A stretch of DNA of 64,000 nt from Vulcanisaeta sp. JCM 14467 (lineage in GTDB: Archaea > Thermoproteota > Thermoprotei > Thermoproteales > Thermocladiaceae). The DNA lies in assembly GCF_001316245.1 (NCBI RefSeq), contig NZ_BBDM01000008.1:59657-123656 (forward strand), given 5' to 3'. Positions within the stretch are counted from its first letter, which is position 1; each line of letters begins with the position of its first letter. The notes beneath the pieces were generated by a model. That model ran no database searches. It was given only the letters and a program-made list of their open reading frames with translations, and was not told the DNA's origin. Position numbers and translations under genes: made by a program. Shown piece by piece: positions 37,942 through 48,344 of this stretch.

Positions 37942-38603
37942 CTCATTAGCCTCGCCTCCTCAATACCCACAGCCTCCCTAAAGCTCACGACAGATGATGC
38001 GTATAATTTAGATGCGTCCTCAATCATGTCCTTCTCCGCATCGTGCTTACCCTCCTCATGAAGCCTTGAGGCCTTGACCCTAAGGTCCTCAGCCCTCGCT
38101 ATCTTCGACATAGCCTCCATAAAGCGCGCCTTACTAACATTACCAAGACCCTCATAAATCGCGGCAGCAGCGCTAAACCTGGTGATGGCATTGTCATAGG
38201 CAGCTATTGAGTATAGGGCTATCCCAAGGGCCTCATTAACCCTAGCGCCCAATTCACCCTTTATGTTAATGCTCACATTCTCATCAACAGTGATAATACC
38301 TGGCTCTAAATCCATATTAATTAATAATTGTATTAGACCTGGCACATCACCCAGGTCTATGAGACTAACGACCTTGGCGACACCATCCTTAATACTCGCA
38401 TCATCCAAGCCCTTAATTACTGAGTAATAATCACTTAGGGTTAAGGTGCATTTATCGTCTGTACAGGACACTAAGTTACGAAATGCGCTATTACCTGCCA
38501 AGTCCCTGGGTACAAACCCCTTCAGTAATTGCATGAGGATTAATGCCACAGAATTTGTTACGCACTCATGATCCCAATGACAGACATCAGGTATCGTACT
38601 CAC
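37935..38603 (-). CDS. hypothetical helical protein, partner of the next gene
   Basis: I start at GTG 38603 (VSTIPDVCHWDHECVTNS). The open frame further upstream runs over the promoter and start of the divergent nucleotidyltransferase gene and reads like noise. A helical C-terminal half (YDNAITRFSAAAAIYEGLGN, KARFMEAMSKIARAEDLRVK) resembles a MIT or TPR hairpin. About 222 residues. Unknown function; overlapping the following gene implies linked translation. Confidence 0.6.
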   Translation of the reverse strand: MSTIPDVCHWDHECVTNSVALILMQLLKGFVPRDLAGNSAFRNLVSCTDDKCTLTLSDYYSVIKGLDDASIKDGVAKVVSLIDLGDVPGLIQLLINMDLEPGIITVDENVSINIKGELGARVNEALGIALYSIAAYDNAITRFSAAAAIYEGLGNVSKARFMEAMSKIARAEDLRVKASRLHEEGKHDAEKDMIEDASKLYASSVVSFREAVGIEEARLMRC

Positions 38604-38713
38604 ACCAACCCCTTTAGGTTGTAAACATGCCTTATTAATATTAATTATTATTAACCTTGGTCTAATTGATGATACAATAAAAAAATAAATATCTAGGCAA
38701 CGAGATGTTATAT

Positions 38714-39793
38714 ATGAAGAGTTATGATGTAATAATACTGGCTGGCGGATTAGCAACAAGGCTTAGACCCCTTAGTTATTCACGCCCAAAGCCCCTGCTG
38801 CCGGTACTCGATAAGGAGATTATTGATTGGATCATGGAGTCCATAACCAGGATATCCCTGAACAGGATCTTCATATCAATAAGGTACATGGGCGACTTAA
38901 TAAGGGAACACATGGAGAGGGTATGGAGCAACTTTAAGGATAGGTTAATATTCGTGATGGAGAACAAACCACTTGGTGATGCGGGTCCGATAGCATTAAT
39001 TAATGATAAGTATGAACTCTCGGATACTTTTCTCGTGGTTTATGGGGATATACTCAGCAATATAGATGCTGATGCCCTCGTGAACTTCCACGAGAAGATG
39101 GGCGGCATAGCCACAATAACCCTGACCAGGGTGGATGATGTGTCCAGGTATGGTGTTGCCCAATTAGACGAGACTAATAGGATAATAAACTTCATTGAGA
39201 AGCCTAAGCAGTACGTTGGTTCCAACTTAATAAATGCCGGTTTCTACGTCTTTACTAAGGACGTTGTTAAGTTAATTCTGAAAAACCCGGAGAACCAGGT
39301 TAAGCTCGCTATTGATGTTATACCAAGGCTACTCAGGATGGGTGAGGTTTATGGATATATACATAATGGTTTATGGTTTGATATTGGGACTCCTGAGGAC
39401 TACATGAAGGCAAACTTTAGTGTCTTAGCAAGTAGGTGTGGAGGTGGTAGCAATAATTGCATAAACATTGACTTACCATCAACGGTTACGATACAACCAC
39501 CCGTTTACCTAGGACCTGGTGTCACTATTGGGAATAATACGGAGATTGGACCAAACGCCATAATACATAGGAACACTAAAATTGGAAATACTGTCAAGAT
39601 CGTGAATTCACTCATCTTTGAGGGATCGTCGTTATGCGATGGTGCTTACGTAGCAGGAAGTATTGTTGGTAGTAATACGTACATTGGTAAATGGGCTAGG
39701 GTTGAGGATGGGTCTGTGATTGGGGATGGTGTTTACATAAAGGACTCCGTATTCATAGCCAAAAATACGAAGATAGGCCGTATAGGGAGGTAA
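38714..39793 (+). CDS. sugar-1-phosphate nucleotidyltransferase with left-handed beta-helix
   Basis: VIILAGGLATRLRPLSYSRP with KPLLPVLDKE is the nucleotide-binding signature, FIEKPKQYVGSNLINAGFYV the sugar site, and the C-terminal third has hexapeptide repeats (GVTIGNNTEIGPNAIIHRN). It is a GlmU/GalU-like enzyme that activates a sugar phosphate, perhaps GlcNAc-1-P or glucose-1-P. The ATG at 38714 is preferred to 38705 because the fold starts at once. Frame intact, 359 residues. Confidence 0.85.
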   Translation: MKSYDVIILAGGLATRLRPLSYSRPKPLLPVLDKEIIDWIMESITRISLNRIFISIRYMGDLIREHMERVWSNFKDRLIFVMENKPLGDAGPIALINDKYELSDTFLVVYGDILSNIDADALVNFHEKMGGIATITLTRVDDVSRYGVAQLDETNRIINFIEKPKQYVGSNLINAGFYVFTKDVVKLILKNPENQVKLAIDVIPRLLRMGEVYGYIHNGLWFDIGTPEDYMKANFSVLASRCGGGSNNCINIDLPSTVTIQPPVYLGPGVTIGNNTEIGPNAIIHRNTKIGNTVKIVNSLIFEGSSLCDGAYVAGSIVGSNTYIGKWARVEDGSVIGDGVYIKDSVFIAKNTKIGRIGR

Positions 39794-39837
39794 TGGAACC
39801 AATATACAGGGAGGGCGAGATTATACTATAAACTAAA

Positions 39838-39846
39838 ATTTAAATA
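39838..39846 (+). promoter_or_regulatory. TATA box of the uS13 gene
   Basis: AAAATTTAAATACC precedes the ATG so that a start 25-27 bp downstream would fall on or next to the ATG, giving a leaderless mRNA. Confidence 0.55.
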
Positions 39847-39868
39847 CCCATAGGCGCACCAGAACCGA

Positions 39869-40348
39869 ATGTCCCAGGAAGTCAGGCAGATAGTTAGGGT
39901 TGGAGACACTGATTTAGACGGATTTAAGCCCGTGGCCTATGCCCTAGCTAAGATAAGGGGTATCGGCATATCAACGGCATATGCAATATGTAGGTACCTA
40001 GGGATAAACCCATCAATCAGACTGGGCCAGCTTGATGATGAGACGATTAGGAAGCTTGACTGGGCCGTGAGAAACCTAAATCAATTTGCACCTGGCTGGT
40101 TCGTGAATAGGCCTAAGGATCCAGAGACTGGGCGAAACATGCACTTATTGGGTGCGGACTTGGTATTAGTGGCTAAGAAGGATATTGACCTGATGAAGAA
40201 GCTGAGGAGTTGGAAGGGCATTAGGCATAACCTTGGACTTAAGGTTAGGGGTCAGAGAACCAGGACAACGGGTAGGTTAGGCTTAACAGTAGGCGTGACG
40301 AAGGGTAAGACAGCTGGTGGTGGAGGAGCTGGAGGCGGTAGTAAATAA
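39869..40348 (+). CDS. rps13: ribosomal protein uS13
   Basis: IVRVGDTDLDGFKPVAYALA, IRGIGISTAYAICRYLGIN, KLRSWKGIRHNLGLKVRGQR and TRTTGRLGLTVGV are uS13 throughout. Length 159 residues, with a Gly-rich tail (GGGGAGGGSK) common in crenarchaea. Normally uS13 is followed by uS4 and uS11 in archaea; here it is alone, so the usual operon has been broken up. Confidence 0.97.
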   Translation: MSQEVRQIVRVGDTDLDGFKPVAYALAKIRGIGISTAYAICRYLGINPSIRLGQLDDETIRKLDWAVRNLNQFAPGWFVNRPKDPETGRNMHLLGADLVLVAKKDIDLMKKLRSWKGIRHNLGLKVRGQRTRTTGRLGLTVGVTKGKTAGGGGAGGGSK

Positions 40349-40580
40349 GGCAGGGCTCAGCCATAAATTAATATTTTATTTAAGTGTCTCGATAATTGCA
40401 TGATCAATATTTAATGTTAGTGGCTTTGTATCATATTCTTAAGTATTCAATTCTATTCCATGTAATAATGTTCGTGCGTATTCATCATCATTTCTTTGCA
40501 TATGATACTTCTACTAGGCATGTTTTACACTTGAAGAGAAAGAAATTTAAAGGATCAATGGTAATTGAGCATGATCAGGA

Positions 40581-41075
40581 ATGAGTGTCGTGAAGCAATT
40601 GGTTAAGCTTGAATTCAGGGAGTTAAGGAGCAGTGATATGAAGATGGTTATTGATTTGTATAATTCATTAAGTAATGAAAGCATCTACTATAGATTCAGG
40701 GGCTTCTTTAAGGATTTCGAGAGGTATGTGAAATCCGTTTTCTCAGACCCGCGTAACATCGTTTACGGTGCCTTCCTAAACAATGAATTGGTTGGTGTTT
40801 TGGAGACTGTTTACCTGAGTGATGGTTGTTATGAAATGGCCATCGTGGTTAAGGATGATTATCAGGGCAGGGGTATTGGCACAAGACTGGTTGCCTATGC
40901 AATAAATGACCTAAAGAGAAGGGGCGCCAAGACGCTGGTTGCGTATACTACCCCGGATAATTATAGAATATTAGCCATATCTAAGAAGTTCCATGGAATT
41001 ATAAAATGCATGTATAGTGAGTGTACGACAGTATTTAACCTCCAAAGCGTAGACGCTGGTCAGTCCTTAAATTAG
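40581..41075 (+). CDS. GNAT N-acetyltransferase
   Basis: MAIVVKDDYQGRGIGTRLVA is the acetyl-CoA loop and FRELRSSDMKMVIDLYNSLS the start of a typical single GNAT domain of 164 residues. The last helix and strand are as expected (TTPDNYRILAISKKFHG). The 230 bases before it hold a doubtful 62-codon frame and AT-rich DNA only. Confidence 0.85.
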   Translation: MSVVKQLVKLEFRELRSSDMKMVIDLYNSLSNESIYYRFRGFFKDFERYVKSVFSDPRNIVYGAFLNNELVGVLETVYLSDGCYEMAIVVKDDYQGRGIGTRLVAYAINDLKRRGAKTLVAYTTPDNYRILAISKKFHGIIKCMYSECTTVFNLQSVDAGQSLN

Positions 41076-41094
41076 CGCCGCTTAATACAATACC

Positions 41095-41781
41095 GTGGAA
41101 AAGATAATATTGCTACTTACCGAGTCCTCTCTCGAGACAGTGCCCAAGGAATTATTAAATGACCCTGTAATAATTAAAGATGCAAAAAGAAGAGACGTGA
41201 ACCCGAAGTACCTGATCCTTGATAGGGCTAGGCATCATAGGGCGATGATTAGGTTAGTTAACGCCGAGAAGAGGGGAAGACCCGATATAGTTCATCAAGC
41301 TCTTCTCCTAATTCAGGGTAGTTTACTTGCACGTAATAAGTTAGTTAAGACATACATACATACAATAAATGATTTGGTAATTGATGTTGACCCTGAAATA
41401 CGCCCACCACGTAATTATGACAACTTCATTGGTTTAATGAGTCAATTATTTGAGGTGGGTAGGGTACCACCCGTTGGTAAACCATTAATGAAGATCGTGA
41501 GTGGAATCAATTATGTGCTAAGTATGGAGTTGCCAGACCGTAAGATACTCCTTGATGATGTAAGGGGTAAGGAATTATCCCTTAGGTCATTCATTGATTA
41601 TGTGAGGAATTTTAAGAGACCCTTGGTAATGATTGGCGCATTTCCCAGGGGATCATTTGAGGAACGTACTTACTGGCTTGCTGATGATGTTGTGAAGATT
41701 GGCAAGTATGTCATGGATACATCATCAATACTGTGCAGATTGCTGACTGTGCTCGAGATTGAACTGGGGCTCATTACCTAG
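41095..41781 (+). CDS. nep1: rRNA pseudouridine N1-methyltransferase Nep1
   Basis: GRPDIVHQALLLIQGSLLAR, YIHTINDLVIDVDPEIRPPR, YDNFIGLMSQLFEVG and MIGAFPRGSF are the SPOUT-fold signature of Nep1/Emg1, needed for small-subunit ribosome assembly. The start is GTG. Length 228 residues, unbroken. Confidence 0.92.
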   Translation: MEKIILLLTESSLETVPKELLNDPVIIKDAKRRDVNPKYLILDRARHHRAMIRLVNAEKRGRPDIVHQALLLIQGSLLARNKLVKTYIHTINDLVIDVDPEIRPPRNYDNFIGLMSQLFEVGRVPPVGKPLMKIVSGINYVLSMELPDRKILLDDVRGKELSLRSFIDYVRNFKRPLVMIGAFPRGSFEERTYWLADDVVKIGKYVMDTSSILCRLLTVLEIELGLIT

Positions 41782-41833
41782 AGACTAAATATTTATTTCT
41801 AGATACTTTATTTCAAGATTAAGTGCTTGAGTT

Positions 41834-43667
41834 ATGTGCGGTATCATTGGTATTACGTCGCTACCGAATAACCTTAGGGAGCCCATTGGTAAGGTAGTTA
41901 GGAGGTGCCTTGAGAGACTTGAGTATAGGGGTTATGATTCCGTGGGTATTGCCGTTATTAAGGGTAATTCCATAGAGGTTAGGAAGGGTAAGGGTAAGAT
42001 CGTGGAGGTTAATGCGAGGTTGAACTTTGATGAGGTCAGTGGCACCACGGCCATTGGGCACACCAGGTGGGCTACCCATGGAAAGCCAAGTGATGAAAAT
42101 GCACATCCGCATACAGACTGCACGGGCAGTGTTGCCGTTGTTCATAATGGCATAATCTCAAACTTCCTGGAACTTAAGGAGGAACTCATTAGGAAGGGTC
42201 ACGTCTTTAAGAGCGAGACCGACACTGAGGTCGTTGCTCACCTAATCGAGGAGTATCTAAGGCTTGGTTATAAGCCCTTTGACGCATTTAAGGCGGCATT
42301 GTCGAGGTTGAAGGGTGCCTACGCATTTGTCGTCGCAATAGCCCAGGAGCCAAATAGGCTTTACTTCGCCAGGAACACGTCACCCCTCGTCATCGGTATC
42401 GGCAATGGTGCCAACTTCGTTGCCAGTGACATACCTGCCTTCCTGGAGTTCACGAATATGGTGATAGTACTTAGGGATGGCGAGTATGGGTATATCGAGC
42501 CAGGTAAGGTCTACATTGAGAAGGATGGTGTCCCAGTCAATGTTGAGGAGAGGATTAGGCTCATTAGTTGGACGCCGGAGATGGCGAGTAAGGAGGGTTA
42601 CCCGCACTTCATGCTTAAGGAGATTCATGAGCAGCCCTTCGCAATAAGCTCCACATTGGCTGGGATCAATGAGAGGGAGTTTGATAATGTGGTCAACCTT
42701 CTTCTAAATTCGAGGAGAGTATTAATAATTGGGCTGGTACGTCATACCACGCAGGCCTTATCGGTGATTACCTGCTCACGACAATGCTTGGTCTCGACAT
42801 ACATGCGGTAATATCCTCTGAGTACAAGAAGTATGTTAATACCATCAATGAGGATGATGCGGTAATAGCCATTAGCCAGTCAGGCGAGACCATAGACACG
42901 TTAGTTGCAGTGAGGGCATTTAAGGAGAGGGGTGCTAAGGTAGTCGCTGTATCAAACGTAATTGATAGTGCAATACCCAGGGAGTCAAACTACGTGCTCT
43001 ACACGAGGGCAGGCCCTGAAATAGGCGTTGCTGCCACGAAGACCTTCACCACACAGTTGGTAATCCTTACAATACTCACGCTGAGGCTGGTATTGCCATG
43101 GGTAGGTTGGACCAGGGCGAGTATAGAAATCTAATGGACTCCCTCAATAAGGCGCCAGGGCTTCTTCAAAATGTCATAGCCAGGACAGAGGGCAGGGTAA
43201 AGGCATTAAGTGAGTACATGAAGAGTAGGAACAACGCATATTACCTGGGTAGGGGCATTGGCGTCCCGCTAAGTATGGAGGGTGCTCTAAAGCTGAAGGA
43301 GATAGCATACATACATGCGGAGGCATACCCAGCCGGTGAGAGTAAGCACGGTCCAATAGCGCTGGTTGAGGAGGGATATCCAGTCGTATTTTCAATACTC
43401 GATGATGACAACGTGGATGCGCTTCTCGGCAATGTCATGGAGATGAAGGCTAGGGATGCTTACACCATAGGCTTTGTTCCTGAGAAGTACGTTGGTAAGT
43501 TTAGGGAGTTATTGAGCGTAACATTTGAGTTACCAAACATTGATTATAGGATCGCTCCAATAATATACATAGTACCAATGCAATTACTCGCCTATTACAC
43601 GGCTGTTGCGCGTGGTTATGACCCAGACAAACCGAGGAATTTGGCTAAGACGGTGACCGTGGAATGA
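41834..43667 (+). CDS. glmS: glucosamine--fructose-6-phosphate aminotransferase
   Basis: MCGIIGITSLP provides the N-terminal catalytic Cys, followed by GHTRWATHGKPSDENAHPH (glutaminase loop) and two SIS domains (ISQSGETIDTLVAVRAFKER, GRGIGVPLSMEGALKLKEIA, EAYPAGESKHGP). The end is the canonical NLAKTVTVE, closed by TGA. Two single G losses (about 42731 and 43086) break the frame before each SIS part. As the enzyme is essential, these are very likely errors. Restored it has about 611 residues. ATGA overlap joins it to the next nucleotidyltransferase gene, so the pair feeds UDP-GlcNAc synthesis. Confidence 0.92.
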
Positions 43668-44860
43668 GCAGTATGACATATCATAGGGAGGTCATTGGGG
43701 TTGTGCTTGGCGGCGGTAGAGGCACTAATATGGAGCCATTAACGCCCTACATTGATAAACCACTCATTAGGTTATTAGGTAAGCCACTCATTTACTACCC
43801 AATAAATAACTTGGTTCGTTTAGGGTTGAAGACAATTTACGTAATATCCAGAGACCCAAATAAGGTGGGTAATGAAGTTGGTCAATACTTTGGTGGCATC
43901 TCGATGGAAAACGTTGGGCAGAGGGGTGATGATATTGACAGTGCGTTGAAGATGATTAATGAGGTAGTTGGTAGGGGTACGACAATAATATCATTTGGCG
44001 ATGTCATAATGCCGCAGGATGCTTACGAACTTGCGTTGAATAGCCATGTTAATTCAGGTAAGCCCGTGACCATATTAATGACGCCATTATCAGATTTACA
44101 GGGTTATTTTGAGGTTCAGGCGGATGATGTGGTGATGATTAATAAGGTGAGTGAGCATAAATCGGGCTATGCATGGACGGGGATATTAATTGCTGAGAAG
44201 GAGTTCCTGACCTCGCTCCAGGATTTCAATGGGAGTATTAACGATGCCCTGAGGCAGTTCAGGGGTAACATTAACATAGCTCTTTGGAGTGGGTGGTTCG
44301 TCGATGTTAGTTATCCCTGGGATCTATTGAGTGCCATAAAGTACCTATTGAGTGACCTAGGGGAGACTAGGATTAGTAAGAATTCCGATGTTTCACCAAG
44401 GGCTGTCATAGAGGGACCTGTGATCATTGATGAGGGTGCCAGGATAGACCACGGCGCAATAATTAGGGGTCCCGTGTACATTGGTCGGAATGCGTATGTC
44501 GGTAATAATGCATTAATTAGGAATAACACATCGCTTGAGGAGGAGTCCGTGATAGGCGCTGACGCTGAAATAACAGAGTCGCTCATTGGTTATAGGGCTA
44601 CGGTGGGTAGGGGCTCATTCATAGGCAGTTCCATAGTCGGTGATGAAAGCACGATAGAGCCTGGTGTTGTGACCCTAAATGTATTGCCGAGTGGTGTTGA
44701 GGTTTCGCACCTATCCCCGGTGATTATTAAGGGTAAGTCGATAGCTAAGTTAGGAGCCATTATAGGGCCTAAGGCTAGGGTGGGTGCTAACTCTGTGATT
44801 TACCCAGGATCAATAATAGAACATAATAGGTACATACCACCGCTATCTATACTGAAGTAA
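43664..44860 (+). CDS. GlmU-like sugar nucleotidyltransferase with left-handed beta-helix
   Basis: VIGVVLGGGRGTNMEPLTPY then IDKPLIRLLGKPLI is an altered nucleotidyltransferase signature, and the end has hexapeptide repeats (IDEGARIDHGAIIRGPVYIG, GPKARVGANSVIYPGSIIEH). Coupled by ATGA to glmS, it should act on GlcN-1-P or GlcNAc-1-P. The GGGRGTNM loop lacks the usual RLxPLT arginine position, so activity of the N-terminal domain is uncertain. Length 398 residues. Confidence 0.85.
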   Translation: MSSMTYHREVIGVVLGGGRGTNMEPLTPYIDKPLIRLLGKPLIYYPINNLVRLGLKTIYVISRDPNKVGNEVGQYFGGISMENVGQRGDDIDSALKMINEVVGRGTTIISFGDVIMPQDAYELALNSHVNSGKPVTILMTPLSDLQGYFEVQADDVVMINKVSEHKSGYAWTGILIAEKEFLTSLQDFNGSINDALRQFRGNINIALWSGWFVDVSYPWDLLSAIKYLLSDLGETRISKNSDVSPRAVIEGPVIIDEGARIDHGAIIRGPVYIGRNAYVGNNALIRNNTSLEEESVIGADAEITESLIGYRATVGRGSFIGSSIVGDESTIEPGVVTLNVLPSGVEVSHLSPVIIKGKSIAKLGAIIGPKARVGANSVIYPGSIIEHNRYIPPLSILK

Positions 44861-44872
44861 TAATGATGTGGA

Positions 44873-45778
44873 ATGTACGTGGAAATATTCACATCAATAC
44901 AAAGCTACGCCTTAAAGCTGGGAGCAGGTACTTACTTAAGGCTGAGGTGTGATTACGCATCGTGGTTATGGAGCGCCTATGAGTTAATTAATGCCGAAGT
45001 GGAGCATTGTGGTGATGATGAATTAATAATTAAGTACTTAAATACGTATAGGAGGTTACGGTGGGAGAGAAGCGTTAAGTTAATCACAGACCTAAAGAGG
45101 GAGCTTATGAAAATCAGGAACGAGTTGAGAAGGAATTGCCCCGATGAATTAATATGCCTAGCGAATAGGTTATATGAGTATGATAAGGCAGTAAACACAT
45201 TATATGGTTATTACAGGAGAATTCATGAGCTAGACCCTGAGGACCTATCTAAATTGTCCGTGGCACTTAATAGGTATAACATGCCATTACTAAGCCTTAG
45301 GGTATTTGATGAACTGATGCTCTCATCGAATGAGGAACTGAAGTACCTAACCTTCCTATCACTGCTTAATCCAGTGGCGTGGCCGTTGCACATAACCATG
45401 GATGTTAAGGTCATGCCTTACCTCAATTGGGTACTTATATACGTTAATGAGCACTTCATAGCCCTAATATTGAGTCTAAACCGCACATACGTAATCAGTG
45501 ACCTGAACGTTAATATTAATGGTGGTAGGGTGACTCTTAGTAATGATTATGAGGTCAGGACCATAATGCCCACACACATAGCAACTAGGATTGAGTCTCT
45601 CGATGGTCATGGATTGATATTCATAGGTAATTGGAGTGATTATGCCGTTGACTTTAATGTTGACTTTAAACCGAGGGAGGGCTCAGTTAAGGGATTATCG
45701 CTTGACGCCAACCTCTCCCAATTAGTACCGATGATTGTCCCTCCTCATGATTATGTATCGATTAAATACAGCGTGTGA
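44873..45778 (+). CDS. hypothetical protein, third gene of the glmS operon
   Basis: The first half is helical and charged (RWERSVKLITDLKRELMKIR); the second is beta-rich (YVISDLNVNINGGRVTLSND). It starts 12 bases after the nucleotidyltransferase stop, so it is likely in the same transcript. Length 301 residues. No family recognised; a role in cell-surface sugar metabolism is only guilt by position. Confidence 0.65.
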   Translation: MYVEIFTSIQSYALKLGAGTYLRLRCDYASWLWSAYELINAEVEHCGDDELIIKYLNTYRRLRWERSVKLITDLKRELMKIRNELRRNCPDELICLANRLYEYDKAVNTLYGYYRRIHELDPEDLSKLSVALNRYNMPLLSLRVFDELMLSSNEELKYLTFLSLLNPVAWPLHITMDVKVMPYLNWVLIYVNEHFIALILSLNRTYVISDLNVNINGGRVTLSNDYEVRTIMPTHIATRIESLDGHGLIFIGNWSDYAVDFNVDFKPREGSVKGLSLDANLSQLVPMIVPPHDYVSIKYSV

Positions 45779-45813
45779 TCATGAGTGATCGCTTAATTTT
45801 TATTTGTGGGTAA

Positions 45814-46764
45814 TTACGCTACCCTGGGTGCTAGGTAGAATTGAATGGATCCAATGGCGAAATCAATCGTTAGTTTCAACGGTTTATTATTATCGAATTC
45901 GATTGTTACAGTCTCACCAATCTGCTTCATGGGCTTGATGAAATCGAGCAGTAACTCGACAGAGTACGTGGAGTCATGTGAGCCCTGTACTGAGTACTCG
46001 TAGAAAACCTCATCGCTACTGGAGTAAGTCGTCTCGATTGCCTTACCACCCTCACCCTCAGCAACTATGGACAACGAGTCCTCCTTAGCTATGAACCTCA
46101 CCGAGTCTGAGAACTCGCTGGCTGCGCTAAGTACGTCGACGAATATGTCCATGTCCATCCTAATCCTCACAGGGTACTCGAGCTTAGGCTCTGGCACCTC
46201 CTCCTCGGCAATGTTAATTATTGGTAAGCCAAACCTCCTGTAGAAACCGCCCTCCCTACCCTTCTTCGTGTATATCGTTATGAAGAACCTATTCTTAGCC
46301 GTATCAACGCCCAACTCAACCTTCTCCCTAGCCTTAACCCTCTTCAGAATCTTCTTAATAAGGTCGAAGCTGATCCCAACCTTAAGCTCCTTCGTCACCG
46401 TGTACTCCTCAAGGCCCGAGCCAGGTATGTTAAGTATTACTAGGGAAACCTTACTCGGGTCTATGGACTTCATCTTAATGCCCTCAGAATCAATGACAAG
46501 GTTTGACTCCTGAAGTAGATTAGCTAGGGCGGTGAATACGTACCTAAACTCCTTACCCTTAGGGAACATTATCCTATAGTACTCCTCTGTTTCAACAACG
46601 CCACCTACGCCACCCTCTTCAGCACCCTCCTCAGCCCCACCCGCTTCGCTAACCTCCTCCGTTTCCTCAGTAGTCTCCTCAGTCTCTTCAGTCTCAATGC
46701 CTTCAGTTTCCTCTTCCTCACTCTCTTCACGCTCCTCCTTCTCAGGCTCTTCACCCTCAACCAT
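45814..46764 (-). CDS. pcn: PCNA sliding clamp with long acidic N-terminal extension
   Basis: The clamp begins at YYRIMFPKGKEFRYVFTALA and continues with VIDSEGIKMKSIDPSKVSLV, LKVGISFDLIKKILKRVKAR and the C-terminal PLKLTIDFAIGSIQFYLAPR. Ahead of it is a tail of some 60 residues made mainly of Glu, with Thr, Gly and Val (MVEGEEPEKEEREESEEEE...). Typical archaeal clamps start within ten residues of the MFP motif. The tail is in frame and has no internal Met that would shorten it before IMFP, so it is translated unless an unusual start is used. DNA polymerase B in this window has a similar acidic tail. Confidence 0.92.
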   Translation of the reverse strand: MVEGEEPEKEEREESEEEETEGIETEETEETTEETEEVSEAGGAEEGAEEGGVGGVVETEEYYRIMFPKGKEFRYVFTALANLLQESNLVIDSEGIKMKSIDPSKVSLVILNIPGSGLEEYTVTKELKVGISFDLIKKILKRVKAREKVELGVDTAKNRFFITIYTKKGREGGFYRRFGLPIINIAEEEVPEPKLEYPVRIRMDMDIFVDVLSAASEFSDSVRFIAKEDSLSIVAEGEGGKAIETTYSSSDEVFYEYSVQGSHDSTYSVELLLDFIKPMKQIGETVTIEFDNNKPLKLTIDFAIGSIQFYLAPRVA

Positions 46765-46883
46765 AATTGATTGATATTAATTGTAATTTTAATTTAAAAG
46801 GCTTTCATCGCCTAAATTAAGGTAATCTTAACAGGGCATTATGAGAAGGAATTATATTGTCCCCATAAACCTACACCATGTAA

Positions 46884-48150
46884 ATGCCCTACTTAATGAT
46901 TGGCATTGACGACACTGATTGGGAGGGTGGTGGGTGCACGACTTACGTCATGTACTCATTCGTAAAGTACCTGGTTAATGATGGACTAATTGATAATGTT
47001 ATTGGGCTGCCGCGTTTAACTAGGTTAAATCCATACGTACCATTTAAGACCAGGGGTAATGCATCCCTGTCAATAATCATGCACATAGACTCTGAAGATA
47101 AGCCATGGATTATGTCGAACTCATGAACTCATTAATTGATCAGATGGTTAAGAGGGTTGGTAAGACAAGCCCTGGGATTGCGTACATGGTGGTGAATGAT
47201 TTATCAGGTATTGACGAGAAACTGCGTTGGTTTTATAGGAAGAGCGTTAGGGATATTGTTACACTGGACCTTGCACGTAGGATTGCTGATAAGGTTGGCG
47301 TTAAGTTGATTGGCAGTAGGGGTGTTATTGGGGCGTTGGCGTCTCTAGCTTCATGCCTGTTGATGCCACGTATGAGTTCATTGCGTATAGGCCTGAGGAT
47401 GAGGAGAGACCAATTATTGAACTTGGTGATGTGAGGCTTTGGGATGATGTGACGGGCCCATTCACATTCCTAAACATCTATAATGACCAGGTACTTATCG
47501 AGCCTCATGGGCCGGACCCAGTGCTCTTTGGTGTTAGGGGTGATTCGCCATACCACGTACTTGCCATGGGTAATTACCTAGCCAGTAAGTACAATGCCAT
47601 TGGTTGGATCATCTACATGACAAACCAGGGAACCGATGAACATAGGTCACGCATGGGTGAGTTCATACCATATAGGAATGCTGACTCGATAAGCACTATT
47701 ACAGATGTGGCATTTGATGAGCAGGGCCACGCCCTTATTACACTGAGCGGTAAGCGAAGGGCGATAGCTTATCGACACCTGGGTATCTCCAGGGAGTTGA
47801 CAGGGTGCATTGGCTGTCTGGTCCAGGTGTGGGGTGGCGTTAAGCAGGATGGTGATTTTAGCCTTTACATGGAGGGTTTGAGAGTTCTTCATGATAGGTA
47901 CGTTGAGGTGAGAAACCCAAGGTGCCCCATATGTGGTGGGCCCATGGAGTCCGTGGGTAGATCAGGTTTGTTACGATGTAAGCGATGTGGCTTTCAGGGT
48001 AAATTGCCGAAGATCCTCATACCGAGGAATAGGTGGTTTCTAGCGAGCCCTAAGGCCAGTGAGTATAGGCATTTAATGAAGCCGGTCACGAGGATCGGTC
48101 TCGAGGGCCTTGCACTCTATATGCCTAAGCCATTTCTATGGGTTTATTGA
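46884..48150 (+). CDS. tiaS: tRNA(Ile2) 2-agmatinylcytidine synthetase
   Basis: MIGIDDTDWEGGGCTTYVMY is the start of TiaS, followed by IGLPRLTRLNPYVPFKTRGN, the ATP-binding domain, an OB domain (IGCLVQVWGGVKQDGDFSLY) and a C-terminal zinc ribbon (CPICGGPMES, LLRCKRCGF). Two single G losses (about 47102 and 47347) split it into three frames; restored it is about 423 residues. TiaS attaches agmatine to C34 so that tRNA-Ile reads AUA, an essential step in archaea. Confidence 0.92.
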
Positions 48151-48203
48151 TTACTATAGAGAAAGGTTTTTAATAGGTCTAACTACGGCACTCAAGAGGT
48201 CCT

Positions 48204-48344
48204 ATGAAGGTTGAGGGCATTGCTGAGTCTAGGGTCATGAATTCTCTTAGAATTGATTTAAAAGTGGGCATTAATTACGAGGTTAAGCTGCGACGATTAA
48301 ATAGGTTGATTCGGCTGCGGAAGTTAATGAATCTTGGCCTTTAA
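48204..48344 (+). CDS. possible small basic protein, 46 residues
   Basis: MKVEGIAESRVMNSLRIDLK is followed by an Arg/Leu-rich helix (RRLNRLIRLRKLMNLGL). A TATA-like GAAAGGTTTTTAATAG lies about 30 bp ahead and the gene overlaps the convergent HAD gene by 21 bases. Composition and promoter are in its favour; I know no relative. Confidence 0.4.
   Translation: MKVEGIAESRVMNSLRIDLKVGINYEVKLRRLNRLIRLRKLMNLGL

Noticed and set aside
40396..40584. 62-codon reading frame between uS13 and the acetyltransferase gene
   Set aside because: It is rich in His, Tyr and Ile as expected of AT-rich non-coding DNA and runs into the next gene with a four-base overlap without a clear start signal.
41834..43667. 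Programmed frameshifting in glmS and others
   Set aside because: No shared slippery heptamer or following structure is seen. The sites are ordinary short runs, and the same pattern hits a tRNA.
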